The notes: generated from the sequence alone by a model not told the origin. DNA of 64,000 nt from Phorcus lineatus (GCA_921293015.1 OV121088.1:24155645-24219644), one strand, 5' to 3'. Numbered from the stretch's first letter, positions 1-13,330 are shown. A program made the numbers and translations.

Positions 1-663
1 GTCCAGAAAATTTGGATTGTTTGAATTTAATAGCCTGTTCGTCTTTATATCTTAAAGAATGCAGTTTGTTTAAAATTGTTTCATATTGTTTAGTTTTTCA
101 AACATATTATTATTAAGGAATTATTTCTAGGTGTTGGAAGAAGTCATTTGCTCCATAGATTTCTAAATGCTTTTCAATTCTCTTTGATTTCAAATAATCT
201 CATTTTGAATATGTCCAAATAATCTACATCAATCATATAAAGGGAATATATCTCTTGCTTTTATAGATGACTGTACACCTTCAAAACACATAAGTTGAAA
301 AATTCCCCTTAATCTAAATTCTTATCACATATCAGATAAGTTGCAAATAAACTTGAAAAGTTCAATGTTGTTGAATATATCTAAGCTGATATGATTATAC
401 ATTTTATGAATTTAACGGATATTTATGAATTCATCCATTTATTTTTTTCATTTCATCATTTCAAGGTAAGAATATGAATTTTTATCAAAATCCTTGACTC
501 AAATTTATATCCATTACTCATTTCTTAAGAAGTTGTTGCCAAGAAATACCTTGGGTTTTTTTACGACACCACTTCTAAATGCCATTCAATGACTTGATCA
601 CAGTTTAAGGTCCTTTACACCATTCAGTACCTTCTGCCTCACACCTGATGAGGCTGGACAATA

Positions 664-933
664 TTATCCAATCAGAATGCCTGCAGTCTTATCCCCTTTG
701 ACTGACTGCAAGACCCAACATCCTGCCTGACCTGTCACTAACGAGGAGCAATGGCTGCCATTAGAAAAAACAACTGATTCTTGATTATTAAAATCACAGT
801 TGCCAACAGCATAGAAGGGATAATCTTCAGTTGCAAAAACAAAAGTAAGTAGACCATTACTGCTACATACACAGTATAACATCTTAACCTTATTGATCTT
901 CCTTATATCATGAAAGAGCTGATAAAAAATCAT
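664..933 (-). CDS. Open reading frame of 89 codons, possible exon, unrecognised
   Basis: This frame runs from an ATG to TAA with a balanced amino-acid composition, including several Cys and a stretch reading FYAVGNCDFNNQE, and it looks less like AT-rich noise than most frames nearby. No domain is recognisable and no convincing splice acceptor or promoter flanks it. It lies on the opposite strand to the candidate exons that start at 1109. It may be an exon, an old element remnant or chance. Confidence 0.18.
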   Translation of the reverse strand: MIFYQLFHDIRKINKVKMLYCVCSSNGLLTFVFATEDYPFYAVGNCDFNNQESVVFSNGSHCSSLVTGQAGCWVLQSVKGDKTAGILIG

Positions 934-1108
934 TGAAATGTTGGCTTCACAGTGAAAAAATTGATTTTTTTTTTTTCAAGTCCATTCCCTTAAATAGAAT
1001 ATGTACTGTTGACAGGTTAAGTTGTGTTTTATTAACACTGATTTGTAAAAGTGATAATTAGTTCCTTTTCTTTTATATTATTAAGCAAAGATGGCATTGT
1101 TTACATAG

Positions 1109-2787
1109 GTGTGCACTGAACCATGACTGCTGTGAGAGGAGGAAAGTGGACAAGCCATTATATAACAGGAAACAGCTGGCACTGTAAGTATGTAGACCTA
1201 ATTCTTCAATAAACATGCAGTGTATTTCTCAACTGGTTAGATTAGGAATCGCATCAGAGGGTGCACTCCAATTTACAAATAGATAGTCTTGATTAATTGT
1301 AATTTCATTTTGTGAAAACACAGACAGACTGATTGTCTAATATATGGTGTGGGAAAACTTGATACTATTTGCATATAACCTGAAATTGATAGTTGAAATT
1401 TGCAATCAATAATTGTTAGACAAATAAGTTGTTCCCAGTTTAAGTTTGATCACATGAATTTTCATTTGTTATCATTTCATAACATATGATTAGCATAACA
1501 TAATTTGTATGTATTTATTTCAGTATGAAATTCATTTGATAAAAATTAACACTCATAAATGTTAGTATTGCTGAACTTAAATGTATGTTAATATTTGTAA
1601 TACAGGATTATTATACAAATTTTTAGAGCACTTTATATATTTATTCCTGATATTGAACTTGAAAAATGTTTTAATATAGGAAAAAGTTATTGCTGAACAT
1701 TAAATTTTGAGTTTTCTGTAACTATCAAAGTTTTTACCAACCTTTGGAACAATTGTAAAACAATCACTTAATATTTATATAATTTCAAGTATGGTTTTCC
1801 TTGTATATGATAAATTCTATTCTTTTGATATCATCATCATATCATTATTGGTTATTTGTACAAGTATTGAAAGTTGCAAATTATTGTTTCAGTGTGAACA
1901 ATTAACACACATACATGGACACCTTTTGGCCTCACAGGATATATGGTTGTTCAAGGTGAGAACTAATAAACCAATGTTTGAAAGATTTTTAAAGTTTGAT
2001 TGATAATTCTGCTGCTTTTTTATACAGTCAGACAAAACTAGTTTACTTCAGTGTCACAAATTAAACTAGTACAAAAAAACAACATGATATAGTATTATTT
2101 GAGTTTGTTTAACAACCACCCATTGTTTGGCATATGAGAAAAACAATAAAACATATACTTTATACAAGGGATCTTAAAAATATCTTTATACAGCCAACGA
2201 TTTCTTTCAAGTTTCATTTATAAATGAACTCTAAGTCAGATATTTATCTTTTTCTATTCTCAATTTCTCAATAATATAACACAACAAAGGTAATGATAAT
2301 TAGAAACTGTTTACAAGAAACAAAGTTTAATGATAAAACATTTTAAAAACGTTGCTGTTACTAGTTTTGTGCTTAAGTGTTTGCTCGTTTATTCTTAAGG
2401 TGTTCACTGAACCAGAGAATACACAAAGCTGGCAAGATGAAGATTCACCGGGGGATTAAGAGACAGTAAGTACATTTAATTGTTACATAAACAAACAGAT
2501 TGATAAGTGACTTATGATCAGTTGATTTACTGATTGGAGCCACATATCAATTTATTTGTTAATTGCTTGATCTAATTGATTTCTATGTTAGGCATAAGAG
2601 TACAGTTATCCAATGTGAGATTGCCTTCTGAGATGTTTTTACACTGTTTGGTGTCATTCTGGTTATAACAATCATTAAATTCTGTTTCAGAATGAAGACC
2701 AGTCAACAAGTCATCAGATATCAACACAGTGAAAAGGATTTTTGTTTTGTTCAGTATTGTCTATTTACTTATTTAATGAAAAAATAA
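1109..2787 (+). CDS. Candidate 3' end of a spliced gene: exons 1109-1183, 2400-2465, 2691-2787
   Basis: I do not recognise the product. Three segments look like consecutive exons. The first two are bounded by AG before and by GTAAGTAT or GTAAGTAC after; the third follows TTCTGTTTCAG. Exons one and two are 75 and 66 nt, both multiples of three, and both are open in the same phase, giving peptides that start CALNHDCC and CSLNQRIH. The third stays open in that phase for 31 codons to TAA at 2785-2787, with AATAAA at 2848-2853. Exons one and two begin with nearly the same bases (GTGT, G or T, CACTGAACC), which suggests exon duplication. The peptide is Cys/Lys/Arg-rich. No upstream exon with a start codon was found, so the 5' part may lie outside the window. 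The acceptor of exon one is weak. The features may instead belong to a non-coding RNA. Confidence 0.33.
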
Positions 2788-2875
2788 TTATAGGCATTCC
2801 TAAACAATCACATACACGTATAATTTTCATACAAATATAACTTTGTTAATAAAATTTTGTAGCATTGATAAAAGT

Positions 2876-3417
2876 TTTCAACTAAAATAAGTGATTTCTT
2901 GTAATTAAATTGCTGTGATGAATATTCCAATAGTCTTATCTCATAATTGTTCATTTATCAGCGATTTCATTCTTGATAAATATGTGTGTATAGTCTTACA
3001 ATTAAATTTATAAATATTGTCTATGAAATGTTCATGATATTTGGTAGAAGCAAAGACTGTTTCAAATATGTATATCCATTAAAATTTAAAACAACAGAAT
3101 CATTATTACTGATTGACACATGTACTTCATCCTGAATATATTGTTATCTTCAATGAAATGGGTTCTTTTCTTTTTCTTCATTGTAATAAAAACTTGTTGC
3201 ATATATGATGTTTCTTTTGAATCATTCCTGAACCTTGATACATATATATATATTTTTGAAGTCTGATGTTAAAATATCCTTAAACCATTCTTGGACATTT
3301 AAGAAGAATCTAGAAGAAATCTATATTTAATAAGGAATTATTTTGTATCAAAGGATTAAAGCTAAGAGTAAAACTACAGTTGCATATGTAGTGTTACTTT
3401 TACTTCATGATAAGTGC
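2876..3417. other. AT-rich stretch, nothing recognised
   Basis: The stretch holds a short TA run near 3240 and no frame, hairpin or repeat that I could support. Confidence 0.4.
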
Positions 3418-3618
3418 AACCATTGTTGCATAGAGAGTAAAACCATTGCCGAACATTGGAGTGCAACCGTTACTGCATATAAGAATGCAACCATTGCTGC
3501 ATATTAGAGTGCAACCGTTGCCGCATATAAGAATGCAACCATTGCCGCATATAAGAATGCAACCGTTGCCGCATATTGGAGTGCAACCGTTCCCGCATAT
3601 TAGAGTGCAACCGTTGTT
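3418..3618. repeat. 24-bp minisatellite, about eight copies
   Basis: The unit is close to GCAACCGTTGCCGCATATAA followed by GAAT. It varies at CATT/CGTT and at TAAGAAT/TTAGAGT/TTGGAGT. Because 24 is a multiple of three, both strands stay open: the + strand reads an eight-residue repeat of type MQPLPHIR and the - strand a CGN-rich repeat. I regard these frames as by-products of the period rather than a gene. The array is followed by an unusually CpG-containing stretch at 3620-3720. Confidence 0.85.
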
Positions 3619-3619
3619 G

Positions 3620-5239
3620 TTCACTAATTTGCCTAATGAGCCGCACCGGTCTTGCCCGCTAATTTGCATGGTAAATTCAAATTTTCAGCCGCGCCATTGT
3701 CGCAATGTTTAACGAGACCAGTGCTGCAACAGTTTTGCTACTGCCTGTTTTTTTTGTAAGGGATTATAACAAAAAGTGCATACTTTACTATTCATATACC
3801 AAAAATTAGATTTAAAAAAAATAATGTTGTACTGACAAATTAAAACACTAATAATACAATTTGATCCTTTTTAAGTTTGTCATTTCAAACAAATATCAGA
3901 CCAGAAAAATCTGGGAATTGAAAAACCTCACATACATTTAACGAGTGTCATACATCTTAATTGTTCATAGTGCAGCTACTTTCTTCTTTCTTTCTTTTCA
4001 TATAGTAAACAAATCTAATACTAGGTGGGTTTTGATATCTCAGCATTTCAATATCTTAAATGTATACTAGTCAAAAACACTTTAGAACAAATAAGGGTAA
4101 AAAAGACAAATTTAAGTTCTCATCAATCTGTGCATGTATTCTCTTAGAGTCCAGGCGCCAATGAAGACAACAGTCTTTCTTTACAACAACTGGAATAAAA
4201 AAATCTCAGAATAAATTTGATTAAGTACAAGCAGGGCTAAAGTTGGAAAAACCTTTTTCCTTTTTGTAAATTAAATTAGATTGAAATCAACAAATTTCTC
4301 TGATTTTACTTAAAAACATTTCCTAATAGATGCTGATTTCAATTTAGAATACAACCGATATTTTCAGATTATTTATTAATTTGAACATTATAGTGTAGTC
4401 AAAAACTCAATGAAAATGCCTGTACGCATATAAGCAAAAATGATTAATTCTATTAAGTTAAATACTCTTTACATGTTACCTCTAGTCAGTACAGAAAATA
4501 ATTATTTGTTTCGTGAATTCTGATGATATCAAACTGTTAGCTTCAAAAGTAAAGTTGTACAAGAGAATCAGATAAAGGAAGTAAATCTTGATGATAAATG
4601 ATTGGCTGAATATGTTGTCTGACTACTTCATTGACAAGTGACATGGCGCTGTCGCTTCTGGTCTTTGATCAAGCCTTAGAAGAATAAAGTAGTAGAGTCT
4701 TCATCTAAGCTTCTTCTCAGTTCTTTGGAAGATAATTAAAATGCCTTTTTATAAGGCCAGTCATTTAAACTGTTAACTAACCAAACAATTTCTTCAATCA
4801 GTTGAACTTGAAAACCTCTTGTAATCAATTTCACAGACAGAATGGAATCATCGAAAGAAACATCTTAATGAATGTTTTCATTGGCAAAAATAATTTTTGT
4901 TTAGAACTGAGGTTGGTAATTTTGAACCATGTCCGCAAAATATTTATCATATGAAATTATATGCCTATGCCTTTGAAATTAATTTTTTTTACATTTTTGA
5001 TGATGACAATAACCTGAAGAGTGTCAGACACAATGAAGAATAAAATCAATTTTATTTTATAAAAATTTAAAGGAAAAGAATTATGGTAACCGTATCAATT
5101 ATTGTAAAAATAAACAGAAAACCAATTTAAAGAGAAATCAAAAATGAATTAATCAACCCACTGTCACATTTGAATTCAAAGGTATCATTAAAAGGCTTCG
5201 TCAAAAGGAGTCATCGAGTCTTATTAGAACCTGCCAGTA
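3620..5239. other. Unassigned AT-rich DNA
   Basis: Apart from the CpG-bearing first 100 bases next to the minisatellite, I see no frame, repeat or RNA gene that can be supported. Confidence 0.4.
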
Positions 5240-5640
5240 AGCTAGAACATCTGAACAATGTAAGATGACCTTACATCAAATTTTTTAAAAGTTCTTTAAA
5301 AGTTACAATTTAAAGTTCTAGAGTGCAGCAAAGTTCTCAGAACCATGCATGTAACCATCTTTACAATGTCACATGACTTAACGTCAAACTCTAAAATAGT
5401 TCTTTTAAAATTTATAATTCAAAGTTCCAGAGTGCAACAAGGTGTTCTCAGAACCATGCTTAAACCATCTTTACAATGTCACATGACTTCACGTCAAACT
5501 CTAAAATAGTTCTTTTAAAATTTATAATTCAAAGTTCCAGACAGAGTGCAACAAGGTGTTCTTAGAAACATGTATATACCGTCTTTACAAACACGACTAT
5601 GTCCAAATCTGAATCAAGTTCAAAAGTTTTTTAATCTTAA
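5240..5640. repeat. 110-bp minisatellite, about three copies plus a decayed edge
   Basis: Units begin near 5289, 5399 and 5509 with GTTCTTTTAAAATTTATAAT and run through AAAGTTCCAGAGTGCAACAA, CATCTTTACAATGTCACATG and CGTCAAACTCTAAAATA. The two central units are nearly identical; the outer ones are more diverged, and a still weaker unit may precede them from 5240. Confidence 0.8.
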
Positions 5641-5947
5641 CTTCAGTGGAATTGAAAATTCTGGAACACCAATTAAGTCTTTTTGAGAAACATACCACTT
5701 AGGATGCAAAGTTCTTCAAATATCATCTTGACCTGTGTCAAAATCAGGTTCAAACTTCTTTAGTCGCAAAAGGCTGACCAGATGAAAGACCAAATACCCA
5801 ATTAATGTTTCTAAATGAGGATAGAAATCTGTTCTTAAAAAATGCATTATCAAAGGTATACTTGTTGACAGGAGGAAAGCTCTTGCTTTGTGACTCTTGT
5901 CCTTGAGGAAAAGGATGGATTATTTGAACTATTTGATCATATGTGTA

Positions 5948-7895
5948 CCGTATATTACCGTGTATAAGTCGAGTTTTTTATACCAGAAATTGAGGGGTCA
6001 AGGAGGGGGGTCGACTTATATACGAGGCCTTTGAGACCTAAAAATTCTGAGGTCAAGTGACGATCTGCCGGTAGGAGACGAACAGACGAGATTCAAACCG
6101 GAAGCCACGATGTCAACTCATTGTCAAAATATTGAAATAAAATTACTTTTATAAGTATTACATGTTTTACTGTTTTTTTTATTACATTTAATTCCTAAAA
6201 ATAAATAAATTACTACGATTGGGAATCCAGTTTGATCGATTTGAGATTGATCCGTTTGTAAATAATCTTATCGATCAACGCCATTTTGAATTTTTAATGT
6301 TCGGCGAAAAAAATTACTGTCGAAGTTGAACATTAGCTAAGACTTATTTCCCCGATCTAACGTTATTTCTATTATAACTTTTAGTTATGCCAATGAATTA
6401 AATAAAAGACGTACTGTAAAATCATTATATTTCGCCGATATGCACGTTCCATGGATATATACGGTTCAATGACTGTCAACAAAACGTAACATGGACGTAA
6501 CACGAGAACCGATAGGTAATTACTATTAGTATCACTGTAATTTTTCTGCACGGTACATGCAGTTTTTCTCACCAATCGCTTTGTCGATATGCTCAAAAAT
6601 TAAACCCCGCGAATCAGTCGTTTTTAGCGCGAAAATAACACCCGCGATTTGTCACATGAAGTGTAGTCACATCGGAAATGTCATCGGGCCGAAAATCATC
6701 TTGTACCCCTACCTCATCAGTAGCCGTATATTACCTCGCTCCCGTGAAAAAATCAATTACTCTTCTAGCTTTCTTTGAATTTGATGAAGACATTTGGTTT
6801 GTTTTTCACCGCGTAAAATACTCGGAATTTCACGACTCCGACTATCAATTTCCGAGAAAAGCAGAGCGAGAGGTTATGACAGAATTATCCAATGAATTAT
6901 TCAAATCACATACGGGCATTCTGAATTAACCAATTAAATTTATCCTTTTGTCCGAGGTCACTTACGGGTATGAGTTCTTGGTAATGTGCTATAAATAGTT
7001 ACGGGAATTTCCAAATTTCGTTATGAAAACCGTAACATTTAAATTGAGTTAGAAACCAAATGCTACGCACGATATGCATATAAATGCGTACTTAATGTTT
7101 AGTGCGTATGGTGTGGCCCAGTAGTTATTATTTTTTGCGCCACGGTTCATTATAGATGCGTGTTTTGACCCTGTAATGAAAGCCAACATTGACAATCACC
7201 TCAGATATGATATAGGTCGCTGTTCCTTTGTGCACCCCTTTTAACGCAAGCTCCAAACACTGTGGGCTTGATATATATCATGCTCGGTCGATGCATGGAG
7301 CTTTGTAACCGGAAATTGATGTTATTGGAGGGAGGGTATAGTAACAGCATGTGTAAACAATGAGGACTTGCGATTTCCCGACAGTTTATTATTGTATCCT
7401 ATATGAAGATGAGTTGACAGCTTTTTCAAAATTTAATTGTACAATTAAACAATTACACGCGACAGTTAGGTGCATAAGGCTGAAAACCCATGCGACATTT
7501 TTTAGAAATCATGCGAGAATGTCTCGGTCGCGCCGTAAATCTGAATGACATAAAATTATTTTTTTTAAAAGAACAAACACCAGCACACACATATGTATTT
7601 TTTATTATTAATATTTATATATAATATATTTATTACAACAATCTGTTATTAAACAAATGCTTACTTCATTACAAAACACTGACGTATTACAACTCACTTT
7701 GAAATTTACCAATACATCAACTTACCGTAACTAAATCTCTCAACGTGCAGCGTGTTTCATGTCGACCTGCCTCCAACACGCGCTATTAGGGGGGGTCGAC
7801 TTATATTCAAGGTATATGATTTTGACAGCAATTTGGGGGCCTGAGAAAGGGGGTCGACTTGTACACAGGGTCGACTTATACACGGTAATATACGG
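5948..7895. mobile_element. DNA transposon with 25-bp perfect terminal inverted repeats and TA duplication
   Basis: The left end (5948-5972, starting CCGTATATTACCGTG) is the exact reverse complement of the right end (7871-7895). The dinucleotide TA lies immediately outside both ends (5946-5947 and 7896-7897), as expected for TA-targeting elements of the Tc1/mariner/pogo type. Inside each end the motif GGGTCGACTTAT recurs as a subterminal repeat (around 6008, 7793, 7853 and 7868). The interior is richer in CpG than its surroundings but contains only short frames (6381-6596 on -, 6678-6929 and 7360-7548 on +) in which I see no DDE catalytic pattern. It is therefore probably a non-autonomous or decayed copy of about 1.95 kb. 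The superfamily follows from the TA duplication only. Confidence 0.85.
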
Positions 7896-7897
7896 TA

Positions 7898-9640
7898 CTT
7901 TTATTCACAGCCGAGACTAAAAAATCCAAAAACGTCATCATAATTGGTCCATTTGGTTTGATATATATTATTTGTTTAGATTTAGAAAGCTGACAAAGGG
8001 CACGGACATGAAATTTCAGAAAGGCTTCCATGAAAAGTTAAGAAAATCTGGAAACATAGAATGGCAAATCTTTGTATACTGGTATGCAAATCCATAGCTA
8101 TATATATTAGAAATACAAGTATATATGTGCATGTGATGCACTGTGATGTCCCAAGCTGCCACAACAAAATCCAACTTAATCATCCTACCCTTTCAACCCT
8201 TTGCTTAATTCTTGTTTTCTTTGCATGTTCATGTGCTTTAGAAACTACCCATGCAATAATTTATAATCAGAACATATGCCACAGGTTTGTATTTGTCATG
8301 ATAGGACGTACATTTATTGTTTCAATATAACTGCTTTGAAGCTTTTGCATTCATTCTATAGCTAAATAGTTAATTTTTAAATTCACTTCACTTCTTTAAT
8401 AAATTTGCATGTATCTATTTTTCAGAGGTTCATGTCTTAATCTGATTGTAATAATAGTATATATTTGATGTCAAGGTGTCATATATTTTACCTGATTCTA
8501 AAAAGCCATGCACATCAATCTATGATGATCATGAGATATGTAAATTCTTTGGAAGAGGATTCCACTTCATAACATAATATAATGAAGTCATTCAAATTTT
8601 TCATCCTTCACATTTTAAGTTGGACTCTTAGCTATAGAGAAATGTTGAATGAAAGAAGTTAAGGAATATGTGTAAAACATAAAGTTGACATATATATCCA
8701 TAATCTAATTTTAAATTAATGATATCATTAGAGAATTTTTTTAGAAAATAAATTTGTCAACTTGGGACTTTTGAAAGTTTATATTTGGAAATCAGATTGT
8801 AATTATTGCTAACACTGGATAAGAAATGGTTTTTATTCCTCCTTAATTTCATTAAACATCATATCCAATTTCAAAAATAAAATTCTTGGAATTCTTCAAG
8901 GAATCCTGATCAAGGACAGTTCCAAACAAATCATCAAAGAATCTTGAATGATATTTTTAGACAATTATTTACGATTTATCTCTTTGATCTGTAAATTCTT
9001 GATTTTTTAAATATTTTTAAACATTCAAGCATTCATGTTGAGATCCTTTTTTATTTTCCTAAATGGTTTATGATTTTCATATTCTTAGTTATCAAATAAG
9101 TTTGTGAATTCAGTTTTGATTAAGATCGACTTTTCATGGAAGTTTTATCTGTGAATAAGTAACCTTAACTAATTTTCAGCTGAGCATGACCTTAACATAT
9201 GAAACGTGTGAGCAATCCAATATATATATATAAAATATACCTACAACCTAGAAAACAAACTGATAGTATTGTTTTTTCATAAGTGAAATAAAATTAAACA
9301 ATATTTTTATTTAATTTAAAAGAAATGAGTATCAAAGTACAGTTATTGAAATCCTCACAATTTAAGAATTTGCCTCAATTTTCCCAATACTCTCACATAA
9401 TGAATCATATGACATAAATATACTTAATTTACAAATACTTAAGTTTTCCATGATTTTCTATTATCTTTAACATACTAATTTATAAGAAATTTCATAAAAA
9501 ATCATAGCCAACAAATCAGCCACTCATTATCACCCTGGAACTGCTGGTTTACCAAGACATATGATCTATATGCAAAAAAAGAAGATATTAATACAACTAT
9601 TATAAAAACTACTTCTCATTTTAATTCACAACAGAGTAAT
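7898..9640. other. Unassigned AT-rich DNA
   Basis: Only short chance frames and a TA run near 9222 are visible. I see no gene here. Confidence 0.4.
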
Positions 9641-9644
9641 AAAA

Positions 9645-9840
9645 AAGCAGATCGAGGGCAATAACTCTGGCAAAAACAATCATTTTAAAACTCCATCAAG
9701 GTATAGTTAGCCTGAATTAAGCCACACACCAAACTTGGTTATCTTTAATAGTTCTTGAGAAAAGCTGCCCCTTTTAACTCAGATGCACATATGCCTGGAC
9801 AGGCAAAGGTCAAACCTAAATCTCCCTTCCCCCTTGTGGC
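9645..9840. repeat. Probable decayed dispersed repeat
   Basis: The stretch reads GAGGGCAATAACTCTGGC, then CACACCAAACTTGGTTATC and TAGTTCTTGAGAAAAGC. Such phrases recur in dispersed repeats of marine invertebrates, and similar wording occurs at 13130-13330 in this window. No ends or target duplications can be drawn. Confidence 0.3.
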
Positions 9841-11362
9841 AAGGTATGATGAAATTTTCAGATCCATTAAAACACACATTTAGTGATTCTCAAACAGTAT
9901 CAAAATATGTATGATACCTATTTCTTAAAACAAGTCATGAAATAATATGATTACTCACCTCCAAAAAAGGTTTTTGAATGCCATAATCTACAAATTGTGC
10001 ACCTTAAATGGTATATTTTTGACACACTTCAAGCAGGAAGACTGTGAAAGAGTAGCTGTTTTACTGTAACTGCCTACCTATACCCATGCAAACCCCTTTC
10101 TTTTCCTCATGTGCACATGATATATATCAAACATTTCAAATTTTCTTCTATAAATGTCCATAAGCAAATTTTGCATTACAAATGACTAATTTCACTGGTA
10201 AATGTAATATACACTGAGATAGGTTTAAAAGTTTGAAGTCATACCTTTCAGGGTTTTTTCTTGGCTTAAAAAGTGTGGCCCCTTTACCTTTTTAATAAGA
10301 AAACTCCCCTTTTCACATTTTTTGTTTCCACCATTGTAGAGGATACCTGAATTTCTGCCTACTTGAATTCATTAGAATTGGCATTTCAGTATTTTTGCAA
10401 GATATTTTCAAAGCACCAAAAATTAACATACAGGGCCACAAGAACATATGAAAAACATAGAAATAATCTTTCACCTCACCTTGGCAAAAGAAGGTAAATT
10501 TCCCATAAGAATTTCTTGCTGTCTACAGCGGACTGCATGAGGTACTGTATATGATAATAGGATGGAATATTTATTTATGAGACATGCTTCTAGGAACTAT
10601 AGTGCTTATTCCTGCGAGAGTCTGAGATTATAATGACCGAAAAGGTCAATTGGATTTTCATTCATGTCATGTTCGTGACCATGGAAGTTACTCAAAACCA
10701 CACATGGTCAAGTTCTTGGTCTCCAAAGGTTTTGTATCTCTGGAGAAACAAGCCAAATTCACTTAACCAATCTAATTGTAATGGTAATATAGAATAACAA
10801 TGGTAGAAATTGTCATCAGCCAACATGATGTGCCTCATGTTGCTTTAATTCTCGTAATTTCATTACCCGCGACTTCTCGTCAATTTGTTGCTATACAAAT
10901 GCAGAGCTTAAAAGACGGGTCAACTGATTGTATTTCCGACCTTTGTCCTTGGATCGTGTTCTAACAACAACGCAGAATCGTTGGACAGCCAGTCTAATGA
11001 TATTGTTTCTGAAACTTCAAACCAAGTCTGGCATTATAAAATCCTTGCGCTGTTCAGAAAGGCAATGATAAATCAATAATAACTATGTTATATTTGAGGT
11101 AATGGTTTTTAGGGGAAAAAATAAATTTTAAACTCAGGATAAAGTACAGTTATTTATGACTAAGGACATGCAAAGATTGACTGTGGTTAAATAGTGGCGA
11201 ATCTTAAATTTGATTTACATTAATTTGTCTTTCATTTGGGTTGGTAAATTTATTTCAATGCTCGTTGATTCTCATAATCAAATGGCAACTCTTGTCAAAA
11301 TGACACATGTAAAGTGAATTAATATTACTCACCATGACTTGATGATGGATCAACCATGTATA
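9841..11362. other. Unassigned DNA
   Basis: No frame, RNA gene or clear repeat was found. The stretch near 10850-11000 has slightly more CpG than its surroundings. Confidence 0.35.
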
Positions 11363-11545
11363 TATAATAATTAGGGTATTTATATAGCGCACATATCCAC
11401 ACCGAATGCATGCATGCTCAAGGCGCTCCCTGCATTATTACCCTGGTCTAACCCAAGCTGCCGTTACAGCGCTTAAAGGTCACCTCCAACACAATCTACA
11501 CCAGGTACCCAATTAGTACTGCTGGGTGAACAGAAGCACAACAAG
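11363..11545 (-). mobile_element. SINE family B fragment (3' half)
   Basis: Read on the - strand, this matches the 3' half of the longer copy at 16386-16757: the phrases GGTACCTGGTGTAGATTGTG, GGTGACCTTTAAGCGCTGTAA, GCTTGGGTTAGACCAG and an AT-rich tail. The tRNA-like head is missing, consistent with a 5'-truncated copy. Confidence 0.7.
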
Positions 11546-11597
11546 TACAGTGAATAGACAGTAGACAAAAATCATATGACAAAGGATAAATACTAGT

Positions 11598-11670
11598 TAC
11601 CCGGGTACCTGAGCACTATTACCTTACCCGACCTGACCTGAACCGACCCGACCTAAATACCCGTCATAAC
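11598..11670. repeat. Imperfect simple repeat of ACCCGACCTGA type
   Basis: Short variants of CCCGACCTGACC follow one another over about 70 bases. Nothing functional is apparent. Confidence 0.5.
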
Positions 11671-13130
11671 AGCTAGTATTGTATGTGAATTATTCATCAG
11701 GCCAGAAATTTTTTGTGTGTCTTAGGCTCAGTTGCCTGAAAGAAAGGGGCAAATTGTTGATGTGGAATGATTTAGATTACAAACTCTATGCAACATACAA
11801 ACGATCGATGAATAACATAACACATTGATGCCTTAAATTGTTTTGACTGTACCTTATCGGATCACAAGTAGTTTGCATTATAGTTTGCTATACTATGAAT
11901 CTGATACAACGTATGCACAGAAACATTATCCTTTGGTATTAATATGCCACGATCAATAAAAATTTGACATGGAAAGACATTTATGAGAATCGCTTCAATT
12001 GAGTAAATTTTCACTGATACGGTAAATCCTTAACAAATTTCTTGATAGCGATCGTCATATATAAGCTCTGCTGATTGTATGAAAAGATTGCAATCAATGC
12101 AGATTTCCCTCCTTAGCCAATCAAAAAACCATATGTCAAAGGTCGGTTGGATCATACATAGTTTGAATGGTTCAAATGATTAAAAGACTTCCAATCACAA
12201 TATTGGAGGCAACCTCTCCTCGCAAAATATGTAAGTTTCGCTTTTAGAGGATTAAAGATCGATATTCTTTTTGCAAAAAATTAAATAGCTAGGCCTGTTT
12301 TAATCGAGTGCACGTTTTGAAAGTTTAAAATATTTGATTGATTTAGCCAGACAGATAGTTACTTTATGTCTCACATCATTTTTCCTATAAAATGCTTGTA
12401 ACATAATTAAGCTTAATATATATATAGTCCTGCTCAGTTACAAGAGACATTGAAATATTCATAGATAATAAAGAATCCATGTATGTACACTACTGAGGTT
12501 AATAAAACACGCTGTACAGTCTCTACACCAAGTTAAACTATGAGAAAATACAATCAAGTATGGAATGGACATTGGGTGTCCCAGTGATTGCAATGATTCC
12601 AATGTAGTAAAACTATGTCATACTGTTCGTACGATTTTTCACACTAATTGCAAGAAGTCGCAAATTCATTTTGAATGAAAATATACCATACACTGACATT
12701 TTAATGAATTCTTCACTTATTTGACACGTGATCAAAACGGGTCCAGGCAATGTGATGGGTACCCGGGGTTAACTCTTTACCCACCTGTCCCAGGTATCAA
12801 CGTTACCCACCCCAGCCCTAATAAATACATTTGTATTAATTTGATATGTAATATGATTATGAAATAGGCATTTGATTAAATAAATTGTGATTTAAAAATA
12901 CATATAAATATTTAAGATAACATTAAATAGTAAGACTGATCGATTGTTAACTGAAAAAAAAATTTCAAAAGAAGTTATCTGTGAAGCTAATGGCCTACTG
13001 GGATAACTAAAGAAATATGTTGTTAGAGATACTTAGAAAACTACAGATATGATAAATTTCTTTTAAATCAAATCAAATTCGCAAAAAGTATAGAATAAAA
13101 CAATATATGAAAAAGTATGAAATAAAAAAA
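11671..13130. other. Unassigned DNA
   Basis: No supported gene. The stretch GGGTACCCGGGGTTAACTC near 12758 stands out by composition only. Confidence 0.35.
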
Positions 13131-13330
13131 TATATATGAAAAGTACACCAAATTAGTTCACCTGAAGCTAGGAATAAATCATACACCAGCAACTCTTTCT
13201 GGAACTTTTATTTTGGAGTAAATGTAGTTCAAAATCCATGACAAGTTTGGGGTCACCAAATACATCCCCAATGGCCAAGATTTAATTTCTTTAGATCCTT
13301 CAATAAATTGGTTCTTGAGAAGAAGTTAAA
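13130..13330. repeat. Probable decayed dispersed repeat
   Basis: It contains ACCAAATTAGTTCACC, TGACAAGTTTGGGGTCACC and TTGGTTCTTGAGAAGAAG, phrases of the same style as at 9645-9840. Boundaries are uncertain. Confidence 0.3.

Noticed and set aside
3418..3618. CRISPR-like array
   Set aside because: Units are contiguous 24-bp tandem repeats with no spacers, in a eukaryotic context.
10900..12170. Inverted pair sharing GCAGAGCTTA and ACCTTTG
   Set aside because: The shared words do not keep a consistent order when one side is reverse-complemented, so this is not one inverted repeat.
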